Origin: Tetranychus cinnabarinus
Lineage: Eukaryota > Arthropoda > Arachnida > Trombidiformes > Tetranychidae
Assembly: GCA_022266195.1 (NCBI GenBank)
Contig: WHVY01000005.1
Span: forward strand, 3,224,001-3,288,000
Reading direction: 5' to 3'
Length of the DNA stretch: 64,000 nucleotides
Shown here: piece by piece, positions 61,375 to 64,000 of the stretch
Position numbering within the stretch: the stretch's first letter is position 1
Layout of the letters: each line of letters starts with the position of its first letter
Position numbers and translations under genes: made by a program
Notes under the pieces: model-generated
Told to the model about the DNA's origin: nothing
Databases searched by the model: none
The model's input: only the letters and a program-made list of their open reading frames with translations

Positions 61375-62279
61375 AGTAGTGTTATATAGTCTTCTTCTGG
61401 ACCAACTCAATGTCCTCTTCTGGACCAAATTTTACTTAATTTTTTATTAACTTTTTTGGACCAACTTTTAATTGAAGTTGCAGTGGTAAGGCAGCGTGGG
61501 AAAAGTTTTCGGTGCGAAAAAGCGTGCGAAACATTTTTGCAACAAATTAAACCTTTATTTTTTGATAATAGAAATTAAATTTTTACGTAAATGATAGCAG
61601 TATGGAATTTTAGATAAATTTTTTTAAACAAATTATAATCCTCGGCATCTTTCTTCCAGCATGTCCGATGGAACTTTTGTGAGTCTTTTAAGCTCTTTGA
61701 GAGCATAAGTCGCGAAAGAAAGATCGGATTTATTTTTAATAGCTAACATTTTTTTTAACATTGAATTTTCAGCTGCCAGTTCTTGTTTTTCTTTAGCTTC
61801 TTTATTTAATGCTCGGTCGAGCTCTTTCAACTTTTTTTATATTTTTTAACTTCGTGGTACCCATTCTGGTCAATCCCGTTCTTCAGCATATTGATCAGGA
61901 CAGCTTTCACTACTGTTTTACATTTATCTTTTTCAGTTTCTCATACGATGAATAAGTTTCCATTAGGCTAAATAAATCTTTCACTTTCCCACCTAACGGC
62001 CCAGGTTGGAGCATTCTTTGGTAAAATCTCTCGATGGGGTTTGTTGATAGAGATGGTAATGGAGATGATGAGGAACTACTCTTTGTAAGTCGAGACCTGG
62101 ACAAAAGTTGGTCCAGAGTGAACACTTTGGTTTAGAAAGAGAAAAAATTGAGCAAAAAATTGGTCCAGAAGAAGACATTTAGTTGGTCCAGAAGAGGACA
62201 TTTAGTTGGTCCAGAAGAGGCATGTAAAGTTGGTCCAGGTGGGACAAGCTGGTCCTGAAGAGGACTATATAACACTACT
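61375..62279. mobile_element. Inverted-repeat DNA transposon, copy B (905 bp)
   Basis: Both ends begin AGTAGTGTTATATAGTC and continue with TCTTCTGGACCA-type sequence (about 32 bp with three differences). GATGCT occurs immediately outside both ends (61369-61374 and 62280-62285), an apparent 6-bp target-site duplication. Subterminal copies of TGGTCCAGAAGAGGACAT are repeated several times at the right end and at least twice, inverted, at the left. It carries remnants of a coiled-coil ORF on the minus strand. Confidence 0.75.
61633..62125 (-). pseudogene. Coiled-coil ORF remnant inside transposon copy B
   Basis: Two minus-strand frames, 61910-62125 (71 residues, Ser-rich then LQPGPLGGKVKDLFSLMETY) and 61633-61830 (65 residues, with LAAENSMLKKMLAIKNKSDL and LEERCRGL), lie head to tail between the inverted ends. 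The second is strongly heptad-like. Together they may be the broken protein of this element or a captured host exon. I do not recognise a transposase catalytic domain. Confidence 0.45.
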
Positions 62280-62285
62280 GATGCT

Positions 62286-64000
62286 AAATTTTTTTGTCCC
62301 TAATTATTGGTCTGATTATGTACCTAGCTGAATAGAACTATTTTTCAATTTGTAAATGTTTGTAAATTATTCAACTGTAAGTTAGTGTAAAATCATACTA
62401 ATTGCAGCAAAATCTTGAAAATGAATATGTAAAGTAGATAAAAGATAATGAATTGTCCGATAAATCAAAGTCTTTAGGCTCAAGATTTTTGGAATGAAAG
62501 GGAACCTGTGTACCTGAAAAGGAAACAAAAACGTTCAAATGGTTCGATCAATCTTCACATTTAAACAATCGATCATTTTGATCAATCAATCAGATTGTAA
62601 CAACTGAAAGATGAACTCAACATCAAGGTTTATCAATTCATTGTTAACCTCTTCAGGATTTACTTGCTTTGTTTTTTTCATCCTTTCGATTCTTTACTTA
62701 ATCTCATTGCATGAATCAATCAAGATCAAATCTGTTTAATATTCATTCAGAGAGTTTCATGAAATTTCAAAACAAAACTTCAAGCAGCATTTTGAAACTT
62801 AATTCAAAAAACTTGAAGAAATCAAAATGTGTTCAATTTACCAAGAATGAAAACATTCAGAATAACATTTTTTGCTATTAATCATCAGATAATGAATTAA
62901 CCAAATAAGTTGAATTGCCTTGAATAATCCTTGTTAATGCTATCAAATTGAAGTTGTTTTTTTGTCAAAATCAGTTCAATGAACAGAGATTGAATCAACT
63001 TAAGAATATCAATTAAACATTTCAATGCAGAATCAATTGCTAATTAGAAACGGTGTAACAATTTCAATTAAAAGACGATAATCATTCTGAGGTTGGCATT
63101 TTTTCATTCAACTCTCAACTGATCAACTCGATGCAATTTGCCTAATCCAGCAAAAATGCAGGTAAAGAAGTGAAGAAATTAAAAAAAGATGAAAATTTCT
63201 CAAGGAATTTGCTATTAAATTGAGAAGCAAAAGTTTAAAGTGAATGTTATAAATAATATTGGCTTCCATGTTCAACAAATAGCCACTTAAACAAGTCTAA
63301 GAGTTTTCCTCATTTTTCCAAATTTCCACTCTTCTGTTTTGATTCTGTAAAATTTGTTGCAAGTAAAACGGCGATGATAATGATAATGATGATGATGAAG
63401 TAAAGTCAAGCACAAAATTAATGTAGGATAACAAAAGGAAAGAGAAGAAAAGGAGAAAAGATGAAGATGAAAAGATGAAGGTGCAAAAAAAAGAGATTGA
63501 AAGAGTTGAAAGTTTAGTTGGTATTAAAGCTAAATACAGACTAATGGGTTGTTTAACTTGGAGTAAGTGATGAAGATGAAAAAGGTAGATGATGATGATT
63601 GTGATCAGGATGAGGATGGTGATGATGAAAGATGAATGTAATGGGTACTACTTATGGTTACAACTGTTTGTTGTATTTGTTATTAGCCATGGTTGGTTAT
63701 AAGTTCAATGTTGAATGAGTCCTTTGAGGGAATCAAAATGACGTTATACGAGCTAAAGAAGAAAATGATAATGATGATGAGGATGATTGGGATGATGAAA
63801 AGGGTGGATATGGTGATGATGAAAAGTTTGTATGAGAAGAGAATGAGAAACTCCATTTTTTTGCTCCATCCATTGAAATAGAATACGAAAGATAAATATA
63901 TATAAAGAAAAGTTTTTTTCTTCCCTTTGATCAGTCATTTTTTTCCCTTCGTAGTAATACAATTAAATCTATCATCAGCCTCATGAATTGTTTGCAAGTT
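62286..64000. other. Gene-free low-complexity end of window
   Basis: AT-rich DNA passes into a GAT/GAA-rich island at about 63360-63900 on the plus strand, like those in the giant intron of the PDZ gene. The short open frames there are compositional (Met- or His-rich) and not genes. Confidence 0.45.

Noticed and set aside
63693..63962. Met-rich and His-rich overlapping frames
   Set aside because: Both derive from the GAT/ATG-rich simple sequence at the end of the window.
1..64000. tRNA, rRNA and CRISPR features
   Set aside because: I looked for tRNA T-loop-like motifs, rRNA-like conserved blocks and regularly spaced repeats and saw none that held up. A covariance-model scan would be decisive for tRNAs.

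Overview
This window is AT-rich eukaryotic nuclear DNA, most likely from an arthropod. Small introns (67-146 bp) with canonical GT/AG ends occur beside very large ones. The recognisable genes are animal genes (UTP20, SLC35C2 and a PDZRN3/4-Slip1 type PDZ protein), and the mobile elements (mariner-like transposase, errantivirus-like retroelement with env, LINE with an APE-type endonuclease) are typical of arthropods. UTP20 in only three coding exons points to an intron-poor lineage; a mite is my best guess, but that is inference.

Layout. Positions 1-11,000 are a mobile-element graveyard. It holds a 64-bp-arm inverted repeat (2.0-2.5 kb), a small secreted cysteine-rich gene with an in-frame stop (3.06-3.36 kb), an intron-containing mariner-like transposase (from 3.58 kb) fused near 4.81 kb to the end of an errantivirus-like integrase, and a stop-interrupted env (to 7.18 kb). 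These are followed by an antisense truncated LINE (ORF1 at 8.9-9.5 kb, endonuclease-only ORF2 at 7.35-8.3 kb) with a duplicated hairpin between its ORFs, and then foldback-type inverted repeats (9.9-10.55 kb).

From 11.2 to 40.8 kb the minus strand carries one apparent gene: a PDZ protein of the PDZRN3/4-Slip1 family in three phase-compatible exons (40.5-40.8, 21.0-21.5 and 11.2-14.1 kb). Introns of about 19.0 kb and 6.9 kb account for the long gene-poor stretch, which is low-complexity and strongly strand-asymmetric (purine-rich on the plus strand).

The right part is denser. UTP20 (U3 snoRNP/ribosome biogenesis, 2,767 aa) lies at 41.5-50.0 kb on the minus strand, and SLC35C2 (Golgi-type nucleotide-sugar transporter family, 342 aa, four exons) at 51.9-53.6 kb on the minus strand. 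A possible two-exon 48-aa microprotein lies at 55.77-55.98 kb on the plus strand, and a heavily glycosylated, probably GPI-anchored or single-pass cell-surface protein of unknown family at 57.0-58.1 kb on the plus strand. Two related inverted-repeat DNA transposons (60.7-61.2 and 61.4-62.3 kb) carry apparent target-site duplications. The final 1.7 kb is GAT/GAA-rich low-complexity DNA. The host genes do not form a functional cluster: one serves ribosome assembly, one the secretory pathway, one membrane scaffolding and one the cell surface.
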